Shown here: in pieces, positions 16,786 to 26,727 of the stretch | How positions within the stretch are numbered: position 1 is the stretch's first letter | Layout: every line of letters starts with the position of its first letter | Assembly (NCBI RefSeq): GCF_900113955.1 | Contig: NZ_FORH01000001.1 | Span: 550,395 to 614,394, forward strand | DNA: 64,000 nt | Reading direction: 5' to 3' | From: Celeribacter neptunius | Lineage (GTDB): Bacteria > Pseudomonadota > Alphaproteobacteria > Rhodobacterales > Rhodobacteraceae | Notes under the pieces: model-generated | Databases searched by the model: none | Told to the model about the DNA's origin: nothing | The model's input: the letters and a program-made list of their open reading frames with translations, nothing else | Translations under genes and position numbers: made by a program

Positions 16786-18879
16786 TCATTTCGCCGGCGC
16801 CCGGTTCCGGTGCCAAGGCAGGCGCAGGGTCGGATGGGTCGCGGTCTTTGCCGCTTTCATCGGGTTTTGCGTTGTCCGTGACGGCGGTGCGGTGATCCGG
16901 CGCAGGATATCCATGCCGGCGATAGTGAGCGCGAGACGGTTCGGTGCCACGAGATAGAGCGTCTCCCAATGCGGCTTGTAGAGCGATTTGAAACGTCTGA
17001 GCCCTTCGGCGCCGGACCGTGCCAGGAATTTCTTGCGCAGGAAGCGGGTCATGACGGTGCAATCCTCGCCCTGCCAGGGCACGGCGGCCAGAGAGAGCCG
17101 CGGGCATTTGCGCTCTTTCGCGGCCAGAATGGCCTTGGTGATCAAAAGCTGTACCGTGCCATCGGGCGCGGCCTCGCCCGAGCGCATCAGATCGAGCGTC
17201 ATCTCGTTGCGGGTCTCGTGCAGGGACACGAAGGCGACGAGATTGGTGCCTTGCCAGGCCAGAAAGACGCGCTGGCAGGAGATGTAATCGCGATCATAGG
17301 TGCCCATGGAAAAGCCGCGTTCCTTGCCGCGCGCCGCGCGCCATTCCTTGGCCACCCGGTCCATCTGATCGAGCGGCAGGTTGCGCTCGCCCTCGGTGAC
17401 GGTGACGCCGGCCTCTTCGGCCTTGCGCAGATAGCGGCGCAGCTGTCGGGCTTTCGAGCCTTCGAGGCTGAACTCGGCGGGGGTGAGCCAGGCTTCCTCG
17501 GCGGTGGGCAGCACCACCCATCCGGCCTTGCGGGCAGAGGCGGCCATGCGGGCGCCGCATTTGTAGATCGCCGGCATGCGGTAGCGCCGGGCAGCGGTGC
17601 GGGCCAGTGCCGTGCGGGTGGCCGAGGGGCAGGCGCGCGCGGCCAATGGGTCCGAGAGCATGACCAGTGATTGCCCGATCGGGGCGGCGAGCCCCAGCGC
17701 CGTGCCATCGGCGGCGGTCAACAGCGAGAAATCGCGGGTCCTGAGCAGGTTGGCCTCGGCGCGGGGCGCGGCGAAAATCTGTTGTTCGAGGCGGGGCGCC
17801 AGGAAAGGCGAGCGTTCGGTTGCCACCAGACGCGGTTCCTGCAACAGATTGCATTTGCGCGGACCGCGCAGGATCACCAGCGCCGAGATGCTCGCCGGGA
17901 TGGCGTAATAGATCAGACGAAAGGCGACGACCGCGCCGAGAAGCGGTTCGAGCGGGATATCCGGCAGGAGCGAGGTGAGCGTTGCCTCGAACGGGCCGAC
18001 ACCGCCGGGGGTCGAGCCGATGAGACCGGCGCCCAGCGAAAACAGATAGGCGGCGATGGTGTGGCCCAGCGGCAGGTGCAGCGCATCGGGCAACATGACA
18101 AACAACGCCAGCCCGGCACAGATCGTGTCGATCGCGGCCAGACCGACCACGGTGGCCATGGTTCTGAGCGAGGGCCAGGGCAGGCGCACGAGCCGGCGCG
18201 GCGGGTAGACCGAGAGCGCCGCCATGATGAGGAAAAGCGCAATGGCACCGGTGGCCAGGGTTTTCATCCAGGGCACATCGGGCTGGAACAACAGAAGCGC
18301 CGCGGCGGCCACCACGGCCCAGCCGGTGAGAAAGGAGAGCGCCACGGCGCCCGAGAGCCGGGCCGCCTGCCAGAGCGTGAGTTCCGGCAACATGCGCCAG
18401 CGAATGAGCGTGCCGGTGAGCGCCCCGAACCCCAGGGCCTGCGACAGGCCGATGGCGACGATGCCCGAACGCCGCGCGGCGGCGTCGGAAATTCCGGTGC
18501 CGAGCTGGGCGTGCAGGACCCGGTCGTAATGCCCGACGGCCCAGAAACTCGCGGTGGTGGCCAGCGCCGCCAGGGCCCATTGCCAAAGCTCGACGGTGGC
18601 GACGGTGGCAAACACCGCCCTGACATCGAGATGGGCGGCCTTTTCCCACAGCAGCCAGCCGAAGAACAGCATCACCGCGAGCGGCAGCGCCTGTTTGCTC
18701 AGAAGTTTGCGCAGGCCTTTGCGATCGCCCTCTGTCGTGAGAGAGGGCGTCTTGTTTCCTGCCTGCTTCGGGGCCTGATTTCGGGCCTGTTTCCGGACGT
18801 GTTTCTGCCCGGAAGCAGGCAGGGTTCCGGCGCCGGCGTGTTTGAGGGCCTCTTCGATGTCGCTCTGGCTGTGTCGCAT
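16786..18879 (-). CDS. mprF: MprF-like phosphatidylglycerol lysyltransferase/flippase
   Basis: MprF proteins add an amino acid to phosphatidylglycerol and flip the product outward, lowering surface charge and giving resistance to cationic peptides. The 697 residues fit a shorter MprF. The first 50 residues are a basic linker, about 8-9 membrane helices follow (50-340) with GLSQALGFGALTGTLIRWRM and LGAGLIGSTPGGVGPFEATL as flippase motifs. A soluble DUF2156 synthase domain spans about 370-660 (SLLTAADGTALGL, YKCGARMAASARKAGW, KARQLRRYLRKAEEAGV, GFSMGTYDRDYI). Alanyl versus lysyl transfer cannot be told. It is transcribed alone. Confidence 0.85.
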   Translation of the reverse strand: MRHSQSDIEEALKHAGAGTLPASGQKHVRKQARNQAPKQAGNKTPSLTTEGDRKGLRKLLSKQALPLAVMLFFGWLLWEKAAHLDVRAVFATVATVELWQWALAALATTASFWAVGHYDRVLHAQLGTGISDAAARRSGIVAIGLSQALGFGALTGTLIRWRMLPELTLWQAARLSGAVALSFLTGWAVVAAAALLLFQPDVPWMKTLATGAIALFLIMAALSVYPPRRLVRLPWPSLRTMATVVGLAAIDTICAGLALFVMLPDALHLPLGHTIAAYLFSLGAGLIGSTPGGVGPFEATLTSLLPDIPLEPLLGAVVAFRLIYYAIPASISALVILRGPRKCNLLQEPRLVATERSPFLAPRLEQQIFAAPRAEANLLRTRDFSLLTAADGTALGLAAPIGQSLVMLSDPLAARACPSATRTALARTAARRYRMPAIYKCGARMAASARKAGWVVLPTAEEAWLTPAEFSLEGSKARQLRRYLRKAEEAGVTVTEGERNLPLDQMDRVAKEWRAARGKERGFSMGTYDRDYISCQRVFLAWQGTNLVAFVSLHETRNEMTLDLMRSGEAAPDGTVQLLITKAILAAKERKCPRLSLAAVPWQGEDCTVMTRFLRKKFLARSGAEGLRRFKSLYKPHWETLYLVAPNRLALTIAGMDILRRITAPPSRTTQNPMKAAKTATHPTLRLPWHRNRAPAK

Positions 18880-19063
18880 GGACCGTTCTGTCTTTCCGTC
18901 TTGGCGCGCAGCGCGATCGGGGCCGGTGGACGCCCGTCCCTGCGCGCTGCGGGGCGTGTTTGCTCCAAGAATAGGCAGGCTTTGCCAACATTCGATTAAA
19001 GAGGTGGCGGAAATTTCACCGCGACGGCGGCGGTATGCCGCGCGGGGAGGGCGACGAAAGGAA

Positions 19064-19089
19064 GAGGCCCGTACAGATGCACGGGCCTC
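19064..19089 (-). terminator. Terminator-like hairpin after the zeta-inhibitor gene
   Basis: Arms GAGGCCCGT and ACGGGCCTC enclose an 8-nt loop. On the minus strand it is followed by TTCCTTTCG, a pyrimidine-rich but not uniform T-run. It lies 58 bp past the stop of the gene at 19147-19458. Confidence 0.5.
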
Positions 19090-19146
19090 CGGAGCCTGAC
19101 GCCGAGGCGTAGCCGATAAGGTCTGAGCGGCCCGAGGTCGGGTGCG

Positions 19147-19458
19147 TTAGCCTGTGGCGAGTTCCGCCTTGGCGTCGGCCAGGAAGGCCGCGTATTTTTC
19201 GCGCACGGTCATGGCGGTGGCCGCCGGGCCGAGATCCTCGGTGACCTTGGCGATGACATCTTCGGCTCCGGCCTCTTTGAGATCGGCGCGGATCACATCG
19301 CGCACATAGGCCTCGAGCACGGCCCCGGTCTTGCCAAGCTGTGCCCCGGCCCAATGCGCAAGTTTCCGGTCGGCGCGGCTTTCCAGCTTGAACCGGGTCG
19401 TGGCGTCATGGGCGAATTTGTTTTCATAGCCCGCTTCACGTTCGTCGAAGGTGGTCAT
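19147..19458 (-). CDS. F1Fo-ATPase zeta inhibitor subunit (DUF1476)
   Basis: This 103-residue protein matches the DUF1476 family, shown in Paracoccus and relatives to be the zeta subunit, which blocks ATP hydrolysis by the F1 motor. The N-terminal inhibitory region MTTFDEREAGYENKFAHDA and the four-helix part (RADRKLAHWAGAQLG, VLEAYVRDVIRADLKEAG, MTVREKYAAFLADAKAEL) are as expected. It is divergent from purC with a 332-bp gap, an arrangement I recall in related genomes. An SD-like GGAG precedes the ATG. Confidence 0.92.
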   Translation of the reverse strand: MTTFDEREAGYENKFAHDATTRFKLESRADRKLAHWAGAQLGKTGAVLEAYVRDVIRADLKEAGAEDVIAKVTEDLGPAATAMTVREKYAAFLADAKAELATG

Positions 19459-19790
19459 GGTTGGCTCCTCCAGTTTAACTCCCCGTTAAGAATTATGCCC
19501 GGCGGGCAGAGTTCCGACAAGGATGCAGATCAATGTCGCAGATGACGCCTGTGTGACGGGCGAAACGGTCCCAGAGGGGCGCACCGCGCAGCTCGGGGCA
19601 GGTGGGGCCGTTTCGGGGCGTCTCGGGCAGTCTCGGGGCCTGTCGGGGAGGAGATCGGAGAGCCGGTCCCGCCCTCGTTCTCTGAGCGGCGCGCGTGCTG
19701 CGAACTTGCTCCCGGGCGCCCCTTGCCCTAAAGAGCGCATTTGAAGAGGTCGGTGCGATGATTCCCGGCCCCATAGCACTTGGAGGCCCC
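19459..19790. other. Intergenic region between the zeta-inhibitor gene and purC
   Basis: These 332 bp contain no gene I can support. They must hold promoters for both divergent genes. A stretch at about 19611-19650 repeats TCGGGG or TCTCGGG four times at 10-13 bp intervals. A purine riboswitch was looked for and not seen. GGAGG at 19782 is the purC ribosome site. Confidence 0.5.
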
Positions 19791-20552
19791 ATGGCGCGCC
19801 GTAAGAAAATCTACGAAGGCAAGGCGAAAACCCTCTATGAAGGTCCGGAACCGGGCACGCTGGTTCAGTACTTCAAGGATGACGCCACCGCGTTCAACGC
19901 CGAGAAGAAGGCGACGATCGAGGGCAAGGGCGTTTTGAACAACCGCCTGTCCGAGTTTTTCATGACCGGGCTGACCTCGCTGGGCATTCCGAACCATTTC
20001 ATCAAGCGCCTGAACATGCGCGAGCAGTTGATCCGCCAATGCGAGATCATCCCGCTCGAAGTCATCGTGCGCAACTATGCCGCCGGGTCGATGGCGAAAC
20101 GTCTCGGCCTCGAAGAGGGCATGCGCCTGCCGCGGCCGATCATCGAGTTCTCCTACAAGGACGATGCGCTTGGCGATCCGCTGGTGCCGGAAGAATATAT
20201 CATCGCCTTTGGCTGGGCCTCGCAGCAGGATCTCGACGACATCGTGGCGCTGGCCTTGCGGGTCAACGACTACATGTCCGGCGTGATGTATGGCGTCGGC
20301 ATCAAGCTCGTCGATTTCAAGATCGAGATCGGGCGTGTCTGGGATGGCGATTTCATGCGGCTCATCGTGGCCGATGAGATTTCGCCCGACTCGTGTCGTC
20401 TGTGGGACATCGAGAGCGGTCAGAAGCTCGACAAGGACGTGTTCCGCCGCGATCTCGGTTCGCTCACCGATGCCTATACCGAAGTGGCGCGGCGCCTTGG
20501 TGTCCTGCCCACCAATGGCCCGATCGGCGACAAGCCGACGCTGATCAACTAA
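19791..20552 (+). CDS. purC: Phosphoribosylaminoimidazole-succinocarboxamide synthase
   Basis: PurC (SAICAR synthetase) joins aspartate to CAIR in purine synthesis. The 253 residues are of normal length. Motifs visible are [16 protein letters not shown], the [20 protein letters not shown] segment, [18 protein letters not shown], and [14 protein letters not shown] near the active site, then [12 protein letters not shown]. The ATG at 19791 has GGAGG 9 nt upstream. It is cotranscribed with purS, 26 bp downstream. Confidence 0.98.
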   Translation: MARRKKIYEGKAKTLYEGPEPGTLVQYFKDDATAFNAEKKATIEGKGVLNNRLSEFFMTGLTSLGIPNHFIKRLNMREQLIRQCEIIPLEVIVRNYAAGSMAKRLGLEEGMRLPRPIIEFSYKDDALGDPLVPEEYIIAFGWASQQDLDDIVALALRVNDYMSGVMYGVGIKLVDFKIEIGRVWDGDFMRLIVADEISPDSCRLWDIESGQKLDKDVFRRDLGSLTDAYTEVARRLGVLPTNGPIGDKPTLIN

Positions 20553-20578
20553 CCACTGCCCGAAAGAGGATTGCCCCG

Positions 20579-20809
20579 ATGAAAGCCCGCGTCTTTGTCA
20601 TGCTGAAAACCGGAGTTCTGGACCCGCAGGGCGCCGCCGTGCAACACGCGTTGGGTGCGCTTGGCTTCGAGGGTGTCAACGAGGTCCGTCAGGGCAAGGT
20701 GATCGAGCTCGATCTCGCCGAGGGCACCACGGAAGAGACGATCAAGGAGATGTGCGAGAAGCTCCTCGCCAACACCGTGATCGAGAGCTACCGGGTTGAA
20801 TTGCTCTGA
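20579..20809 (+). CDS. purS: FGAM synthase subunit PurS
   Basis: PurS is the small subunit of the three-part formylglycinamidine ribonucleotide synthase PurS-PurL-PurQ. The 76-residue protein reads MKARVFVMLKTGVLDPQGAA followed by HALGALGFEGVNEVRQGKVI and ends with NTVIESYRVELL, as in the family. AAAGAGGA precedes the ATG. purQ lies 3.3 kb further on the same strand, but a terminator and an opposite-strand gene separate them, so they are not one operon here. Confidence 0.97.
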   Translation: MKARVFVMLKTGVLDPQGAAVQHALGALGFEGVNEVRQGKVIELDLAEGTTEETIKEMCEKLLANTVIESYRVELL

Positions 20810-20838
20810 AGCTCAGATACTCAAGATAAGATCGTGCG

Positions 20839-20870
20839 AAAGCCGCTCCATCCGGGGCGGCTTTTGTCTT
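20839..20870 (+). terminator. Rho-independent terminator of purCS
   Basis: Arms AAAGCCGC and GCGGCTTT flank a 10-nt loop, followed by TTGTCTT. It is 30 bp after the purS stop and should end the purC-purS transcript. Confidence 0.8.
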
Positions 20871-20907
20871 TGGCGGTTTTTAGTTCTTTGGGGAATTTAG
20901 TATGGAG

Positions 20908-21064
20908 CGTCTGCGCTGGCCCGTGGGAGAGCGCTTCGACCTCTGTGGTCGTCGTTTTATCTGTGCCAAATTTGCGAAAGTTCAATCTGTTGCGCGCGGG
21001 AGAAAATGCGCTCGCCCGCCGGGACGGGCCAGCGCAGGCGCGGCGGCTTCGCCTTGTCCCGCGC
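20908..21064 (+). repeat. Dispersed two-hairpin element, copy D, with inverted half-site
   Basis: Hairpin 1 (21008-21035) has arms GCGCT-C-GCCCG and CGGGC-C-AGCGC around CCGGGA, a variant that keeps full pairing relative to copies B, C and F. Hairpin 2 (21038-21064) has outer arms GCGCGG and CCGCGC and inner stem GGC-TTC-GCC. CGTCTGCGCTGGCCCGT at 20908-20924 is an inverted half-site of 21024-21040 with one mismatch, across a 99-bp spacer. The tail GTCCCGCAAAG is at 21093-21103, just before the stop of the Hint-protein gene. Confidence 0.8.
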
Positions 21065-21106
21065 CGATGCGCTTCGTTCAAAAGGCAGTAAGGTCCCGCA
21101 AAGAGA

Positions 21107-22303
21107 TCATTCCACCTCTGCCGAAACGGCGAACTGCGGCGCCTTTTCGAACGGGCGCGCTGGGGTCATTTCGAGCGTGGCAAGCGCGCCGGGCAGCCTG
21201 CCGCGGGTGCGGCTATAGGCGGTGACCAAGAGGCTTTCGGCCCAGGCGCCATTGGCGCGGACCAGTTCGTGCGTGTCGAAGATCAGATGGCAATAGCGTG
21301 CCATGCGGCAGGCGGGGCGGGGCGTGACCCCGGGCAGCGACAACAATTTCCTGGCCGCGACGAGATGGTCGGGCGCGTCTTGGGGCAGGGCGATCCGGTG
21401 CTGTGGCGAGACCAGAAGCTCACGCGCCGGAAAGCCCGGGCCAAGTGCCCCGGGCTTGATACGAATGGGTTTCATCCTGTGCGGTCCGTCCCGGAACCGG
21501 TAGGTCATCGCGCGCATCAGCCGCAGCGGCTGATAGCCGTGGTCATAGGTCAGGATGCGATCGCCGGGGTGCAGGGTCTCGACCGGGCGCGGACCATCGG
21601 CCGTGTCGATTAGCGTGCCCTGGAGAAAACAGATCGTGCCCGAGGCAAAGGAAAAATCAGACGCGGATTGGGTGGTGTAGTTCAGCCATTTCACCTGGGT
21701 GACCGAGCCGTCGGGCAGGGAGATCAGCGTGCCCCAGTTGCCATCGTCGCTGAGATAGGGCTCGAGATCGGCATAGGTGTTGATGCCGGGGTAATCGATC
21801 AGAAGAACATCACCATCGGCGGCGGAATAGTCCTCGATCGTGTCGAGCCCGCTGCCATCGGCGATGATGAACGTATCGGCCCCGGCATGGCCATAGATCG
21901 TATCATCGCCGGCGCCGCCACGGATCGTATCATCGCCGTCACCGGCATAGATCAGGTCATTGCCGGCGCCGCCCAGGAGGATGTCATTGCCGGCCCCGCC
22001 ATAGAGCGTGTCATTGCCATCGCCGCCATAGACATAATCATTGCCGTCATCGCCGAACAGCGTGTCATCGCCGGCCTCGCCATAGATCGTGTCGTCGCCA
22101 CCGTCGCCCTGAACCCAGTCGGCGCCGTCGCCGGCATAGATCGTGTCGCCGCCATCGGCGGAATTGGTGCCGTCATTACCGAGAATCTGGTCGTCGCCGG
22201 CACCGCCATAGATGGTATCCGCCCCATCGCCGCCGGCGATGGAGTCATTTTCTGATGTCCCTTCTAGGTTGTCGTCACCACTGGTGCCGTTGATTTGTGC
22301 CAT
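21107..22303 (-). CDS. RTX calcium-binding repeat protein with C-terminal Hint domain
   Basis: The 398-residue protein begins with about 13 glycine/aspartate nonapeptides of the GGxGxDxxx type (residues 24-145), which fold into a calcium-bound beta-roll and usually mark Type I secreted proteins. A linker (145-222) leads to a Hedgehog/intein (Hint) domain starting at Cys225 in [20 protein letters not shown], with [17 protein letters not shown] and VSPQHRI. Hint domains can self-cleave or splice, and the His in SPQH is the block-B-type residue. No typical Type I secretion signal is obvious after the Hint part. The ATG at 22303 is chosen over a TTG 9 codons earlier. It lies antisense in the purS-purQ interval. 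Confidence 0.88.
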   Translation of the reverse strand: MAQINGTSGDDNLEGTSENDSIAGGDGADTIYGGAGDDQILGNDGTNSADGGDTIYAGDGADWVQGDGGDDTIYGEAGDDTLFGDDGNDYVYGGDGNDTLYGGAGNDILLGGAGNDLIYAGDGDDTIRGGAGDDTIYGHAGADTFIIADGSGLDTIEDYSAADGDVLLIDYPGINTYADLEPYLSDDGNWGTLISLPDGSVTQVKWLNYTTQSASDFSFASGTICFLQGTLIDTADGPRPVETLHPGDRILTYDHGYQPLRLMRAMTYRFRDGPHRMKPIRIKPGALGPGFPARELLVSPQHRIALPQDAPDHLVAARKLLSLPGVTPRPACRMARYCHLIFDTHELVRANGAWAESLLVTAYSRTRGRLPGALATLEMTPARPFEKAPQFAVSAEVE

Positions 22304-22537
22304 GCCTGCGGACCGCTCTTTTCGGCCCAAGCGTTACAGGGCAAGACTTTAGAAACTATAAATCATGACCCGGTTGGGGCCGGAAAAAACAGGCGGTGCG
22401 CGGCGGTGATCTTGGCGGTTTTGCACAGGATCCGGGTCGCTTTTGCGGCGGCCGGTCGGCATGCAGAAGGTCCGCACCCAAAGTTTGGAATTTCAAAGCT
22501 TTAAGGGTGCGCTGATCTCGGAACAAGGAGACCCGTC

Positions 22538-23014
22538 ATGAGTTTGAAATCCGCGTTGATTTTCCAAGGACTGCCGACGCTCACCGCCCATGCCCTGAGG
22601 CTGGGGATGCCGGATGCCAATGGCCAACCGGCCGAATATGTGCTGAACCCCTATGACGCCGCGCCGTGCCGTCATTGCCTGAACCATGTGCCGAAGGGGC
22701 AGGGGATGCTGATCTGTGGCCACCGGCCGTTTTCAGCGCCGCAGCCCTATGCCGAGACCGGGCCGATCTTTCTCTGTGCTGCCGACTGTGCGCCCTATCG
22801 CGGCGAGAGCCTGCCCGAGGTGCTGACCAGCTCTCCGGATTATCTCGTGAAGGGCTACGGCGCCGATGAGCGCATCGTCTATGGCACGGGCCGGGTGACG
22901 CCGCGAGGCGAGATCGAGAGCTATTGCGCCGAGCTGCTGGCGCGCGACGGAATCGCCTTTGTCGACATCCGCTCAGCGCGCAACAATTGCTGGCAGGTTC
23001 GGGTGACAGGCTAG
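22538..23014 (+). CDS. DUF1203 family protein
   Basis: The 158-residue protein has the DUF1203 layout: IFQGLPTLTAHALRLGMPDA, the cysteine pair in APCRHCLNHVPKGQGM, GHRPFSAPQPYAETGPIFLC and the C-terminal DIRSARNNCWQVRV. The function of the family is unknown. AAGGAGACC precedes the ATG at a good distance. It lies 78 bp before the DUF1176-like gene. Confidence 0.88.
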   Translation: MSLKSALIFQGLPTLTAHALRLGMPDANGQPAEYVLNPYDAAPCRHCLNHVPKGQGMLICGHRPFSAPQPYAETGPIFLCAADCAPYRGESLPEVLTSSPDYLVKGYGADERIVYGTGRVTPRGEIESYCAELLARDGIAFVDIRSARNNCWQVRVTG

Positions 23015-23091
23015 GCAGGGTTTGCGGGCAAGGCGCAGGTATCGTATCAGGGGGAGCTCATTTATGTATTCCCGATCACAAGGTTTTGCCG

Positions 23092-23988
23092 ATGTTTCCT
23101 TGCCTCAAACCTTTCGCAGCTGTGCTGGCCTTTGCCTCCGCTCAGGCGGTTTTGCCAGAGCTGGCCGCGGCGCAAGACGTCACCCGTTTTCACCACAAGC
23201 AATGGCAGGCCGAATGCGGGCCGGACTATTGCACGCTCATGCCGCGCGCCGAGCCGCATTTTGCCCTGATGCGCGGTCATCGCGGTGGGCCCTGGGTGTT
23301 GAGTTTCGAGACCGATGCCGATGCCGCTGGTCGCTTTTCGATCGACGGCAAGGGGGTCGACTGGGCCGTCGGTCAGAAGATGCCATTCCCCGAGGCGCTT
23401 CTGGACGGAAACATCTTTGAAATCGCGTATTTTGAGGCGGGGGAAGAGGCCGGTTTCGGCACCGGGTCGTCTCTGGCCGGGATCAAGGCGGCGCTGATCT
23501 GGGCCGAAGCGCAACAGCCCGCGACGAAAATGGCGCGTATGCTGGAACTCAGGCAACCGGATTGGGCCGCGCTCGAGGCGCAGGCCGTAGAGATGACCCG
23601 GCAGAGCTGCGATATCCCGATGGAACATGTCTCGAACGGGCGCGGGGCGCAAATGATCCCCGATCACCCCGAGCTGCGGGTCCTGGAGCATCCATGTTGG
23701 ATGGCGGCCTATAATACCGGCTCGACGGTCTATCTCCTGGGGCCGATGATTGACGGCGTGGCCCCTGTGCGGGCCGCCGCCCGCGCCGAGGGCGAGGATG
23801 TGCCGGAGGTGGGGCTCTACGCACTCTCGGGCGACATCATGACCAGCGGCTCCAAGGGGCGTGGGGTCGGGGATTGCTTTACCCGCGAGACCTGGCGCTT
23901 TGACGGGTTCGTCTACCAGTTGGAGCGCCGGATTGTCGACGATGACTGTGACGGGAAACTCATTCCGCGTCTGGTTTGGCCGAATTAG
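23092..23988 (+). CDS. Secreted DUF1176-like protein
   Basis: The 298-residue protein has a signal peptide (hydrophobic 5-20, cleavage likely after ELAAA before QDVTRF). The later part shows the DUF1176 pattern: [20 protein letters not shown], then [20 protein letters not shown] and [15 protein letters not shown], with paired cysteines that probably form disulfides in the periplasm. No enzymatic role is known. The ATG at 23092 is chosen because it opens directly into the signal peptide. Confidence 0.82.
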   Translation: MFPCLKPFAAVLAFASAQAVLPELAAAQDVTRFHHKQWQAECGPDYCTLMPRAEPHFALMRGHRGGPWVLSFETDADAAGRFSIDGKGVDWAVGQKMPFPEALLDGNIFEIAYFEAGEEAGFGTGSSLAGIKAALIWAEAQQPATKMARMLELRQPDWAALEAQAVEMTRQSCDIPMEHVSNGRGAQMIPDHPELRVLEHPCWMAAYNTGSTVYLLGPMIDGVAPVRAAARAEGEDVPEVGLYALSGDIMTSGSKGRGVGDCFTRETWRFDGFVYQLERRIVDDDCDGKLIPRLVWPN

Positions 23989-24097
23989 CATTCAGAGGTC
24001 GGGCCCGACCGGGTTTGAAGGCTTGATCCAGGCGCCGAGCCGGCGTATCAGGCGCATGAACCGCCTTGTGCCCAGCCCCGAACAGGAGTTCCGCCCG

Positions 24098-24766
24098 ATG
24101 AAAGCCGCCGTTCTGCAATTCCCCGGCTCCAATTGCGACCGTGACATGTACACGGCGCTCAAGAATGCCGGTGCCGATGTCACCATGGTCTGGCACAAGG
24201 ATGCGGTGCTGCCCGACGGTGTCGACGTGGTGGGCGTGCCCGGTGGTTTCTCCTATGGCGATTACCTGCGCTGTGGCGCGATTGCCGCCAATTCGCCCAT
24301 TGTGGCCGCGCTGAAGGCGCATGTCGAACGTGGCGGCTATGCGTTCGGGATCTGCAACGGTTTTCAGGTCCTGACCGAAGCCAAGCTGCTGCCCGGCGCG
24401 CTGTTGCGCAATGCCGGTCTGAAATATATCTGCAAGACCGTGCCGCTGGCGGTCGAGAGCACGGACAGCCCCTATACCAATGCCTACGCCCAGGGCCAGC
24501 ATATCGGGGTGCCGATTGCTCATCATGATGGCAATTATACCGCCGATGCCGAGACCCTCGATCGGCTCGAGGGCGAGGGCCAGGTGGTGTTCCGCTATCT
24601 CGACAACCCCAATGGTTCGGATCGCGATATCGCCGGCATCGTCTCCGGGAACCGTCGCGTGCTCGGCATGATGCCGCACCCGGAACGCGCCGCCGAAGCC
24701 GCGCATGGCAATGAAGACGGCAGGTACTTCTTCACCTCGCTCCTGGAGGCCGTGGTCTCCGCCTGA
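24098..24766 (+). CDS. purQ: FGAM synthase glutaminase subunit PurQ
   Basis: PurQ releases ammonia from glutamine for the PurL subunit. The 222-residue protein is a class I glutamine amidotransferase: [35 protein letters not shown], the nucleophile Cys in [14 protein letters not shown], and the His-x-Glu pair in [15 protein letters not shown] lies about 9 nt before the ATG at 24098. purL is not in the window. Confidence 0.97.
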   Translation: MKAAVLQFPGSNCDRDMYTALKNAGADVTMVWHKDAVLPDGVDVVGVPGGFSYGDYLRCGAIAANSPIVAALKAHVERGGYAFGICNGFQVLTEAKLLPGALLRNAGLKYICKTVPLAVESTDSPYTNAYAQGQHIGVPIAHHDGNYTADAETLDRLEGEGQVVFRYLDNPNGSDRDIAGIVSGNRRVLGMMPHPERAAEAAHGNEDGRYFFTSLLEAVVSA

Positions 24767-24902
24767 GCGGGTGGTTTCCGCCTAAACCGCGTTGATACAG
24801 GCGATAATTTGCTCAAATCGGATCAAAACCCGGGGCCAGGCGTCCCGGGTTTGTCTTTGCGCCCCTTGCAGGTGCTTGCGGCCCCGGCGTAATCTCTGAG
24901 CC

Positions 24903-26672
24903 ATGAATGATCGCGACGCCATCGGGGATACCGCCCAAAGGGAGCGCCCCCGGACCATGACATGGACCGGGCGTCTGGCGCTATTGGCCTTTGTCGCCGG
25001 CGCCGTGGGCGTGATCTGGTTCACCAACCTGTTTCTGACCGACCGCTATACCACGGTGACGCGCTCGCGCGCCGAGGTGCGGCAAGCGCTCTATGCCGGC
25101 AACCTGATGAGCGAGCTGCAGCGCAACTCGATCGTGCCGACGCTTCTGTCGCGCGACCCGGTGCTGGTCGGCGCGTTGACGTCGAATGATTTTCAACAGA
25201 CCTCGCAGCATCTGATCTCTTACGTCGAAGAGATCGGCGCGGCGGGGATCACGCTCCTCGATGAGAGCGGCCGGGTGGTCGGCGCCACCGATCGCGCGCT
25301 TTTGGGCACCAATAACCGGCAGAGCCCGAATTTCGTCGATGCGCTGCGCTCCAATGACACGATTTTCAAGGCGATGCAGCTCGACAATGGCGCCTATGAG
25401 TTCAGCTATTCTCGGCGTATCGACGTCAATGGCGCGCTTGCGGGCGTGATCGTCGTCAAGGTCGACCTAGCGCGGTTCGAGAAAAGCTGGGCGGGGATTT
25501 CCGACGCGGTGATCGTGGTCAATTCCGAGGGCAATATCATCCTCTCGACCGAACCGCGCTGGCGCTCCAAGCTTGAGGCGGAAGCGCTGGCGACCCGCGA
25601 TGCGCCGACCGCGATCGAGCGGGCTTTTCAACTGACCACCGATTGGTCGACCCATCCCAATGACGCCTATCTTGGCGGCGAGGCGGTGATGCGGCTCGAG
25701 AGCCGGATTCCGTTCCGTGGCTGGCGGATGATTTCCTTTACCACCTACGCTTCGGTGCGCGAACGGGTGAACGGGTTTCTGGCGCTGGAGATCATGGGCT
25801 TTGCCATTCTCCTCTCGGGCGCCTTTTATCTGACCTCGCGCCGCGCCGTGTCGCGGGCCGGTCTGTTCCAGCGCGAAAGCGCCGAGCTGCGTCAGCTCAA
25901 CGCCGCGCTGCAACGCGAGATCGCCGAGCGCAAACGCGCCGAGAAAAGCCTGGAGGTGGCGGAACAGACCTTGGCGCAGAGCTCCAAACTTGCGGTTCTG
26001 GGCGAGATGTCGGCGGCGGTCAGCCATGAGCTGAACCAGCCGCTGGCGGCGATGAAGACCTATCTCGCGGGCGCGCGGCTCTTGATCAAACGCAAGCGCA
26101 GCGAAGAGGCGCTGGCCTCCTTCGGGCGGATCGACGATCTGATCGAACGCATGGGCGCAATCACCAAACAGTTGAAATCCTATGCCCGCAAGGGCTCCGA
26201 TCATCTGCAACAGATCGATCTGCGCGACTGCGTCGCCTCGGCGCTCTCGATGATGGAACCGCAGTTCAAGCAAGGATCGGTCGAGATCATCCGTACCCTG
26301 CCGCCGGAACCGGTGGTGGTCGATGGTGACCGGGTGCGCCTCGAACAGGTGTTGGTGAACTTGCTCAGAAACGCGTTTGACGCCAGCAACGCCTCGGACG
26401 AACCTCAGATCGAGATCATCGTCGCGGGCGGCACCCAGGCCAGCGTGACGGTGCGCGACAATGGCTCCGGGATCAAGGATCTCGAGACGCTGTTCGAGCC
26501 GTTCTACACCACCAAGGCGCCCGGCGACGGGGTGGGCTTGGGCCTCGCGATCTCGTCGGGCATCGTGGCCGAGCTCGGTGGTCGGTTGATGGCGCGGAAC
26601 CGTCCCACCGGCGGGGCCGCATTCGAAATGATCCTGCCGCTCTCGCAAGAGGGGCGGGAAGCGGCGGAATAA
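24903..26672 (+). CDS. dctB: DctB-like sensor histidine kinase
   Basis: The 589-residue kinase has a membrane helix at about 24-44, a periplasmic double-Cache region (45-290; VTRSRAEVRQALYAGNLMSE), a second helix at about 297-315, a coiled linker, and the cytoplasmic kinase core. The phospho-acceptor is His375 in AVSHELNQPLAAMKTYLAGA, and the ATP-binding boxes are LVNLLRNAFDASNA (N), VRDNGSGIKD (G1) and GVGLGLAISSG (G2). It resembles DctB, which senses C4-dicarboxylates. No dctP/dctA transporter is adjacent, so the signal is inferred. dctD follows after 55 bp. Confidence 0.9.
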   Translation: MNDRDAIGDTAQRERPRTMTWTGRLALLAFVAGAVGVIWFTNLFLTDRYTTVTRSRAEVRQALYAGNLMSELQRNSIVPTLLSRDPVLVGALTSNDFQQTSQHLISYVEEIGAAGITLLDESGRVVGATDRALLGTNNRQSPNFVDALRSNDTIFKAMQLDNGAYEFSYSRRIDVNGALAGVIVVKVDLARFEKSWAGISDAVIVVNSEGNIILSTEPRWRSKLEAEALATRDAPTAIERAFQLTTDWSTHPNDAYLGGEAVMRLESRIPFRGWRMISFTTYASVRERVNGFLALEIMGFAILLSGAFYLTSRRAVSRAGLFQRESAELRQLNAALQREIAERKRAEKSLEVAEQTLAQSSKLAVLGEMSAAVSHELNQPLAAMKTYLAGARLLIKRKRSEEALASFGRIDDLIERMGAITKQLKSYARKGSDHLQQIDLRDCVASALSMMEPQFKQGSVEIIRTLPPEPVVVDGDRVRLEQVLVNLLRNAFDASNASDEPQIEIIVAGGTQASVTVRDNGSGIKDLETLFEPFYTTKAPGDGVGLGLAISSGIVAELGGRLMARNRPTGGAAFEMILPLSQEGREAAE

Positions 26673-26727
26673 CCCCGCTCAGACGTTTAAGGTTCAGGGA
26701 TTGAACCGGAGGAGAGAAGGAAAGCCC

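Noticed and set aside
19459-19790. Purine riboswitch before purC
   Set aside because: The conserved loop sequences of purine or PRPP-type riboswitches could not be found, and the GC-rich short repeats do not fit.
21668-22255. Plus-strand frame with repeats such as [13 protein letters not shown] opposite the RTX gene
   Set aside because: The repeats reflect the nonapeptide coding of the opposite strand and no start site or family supports a gene.
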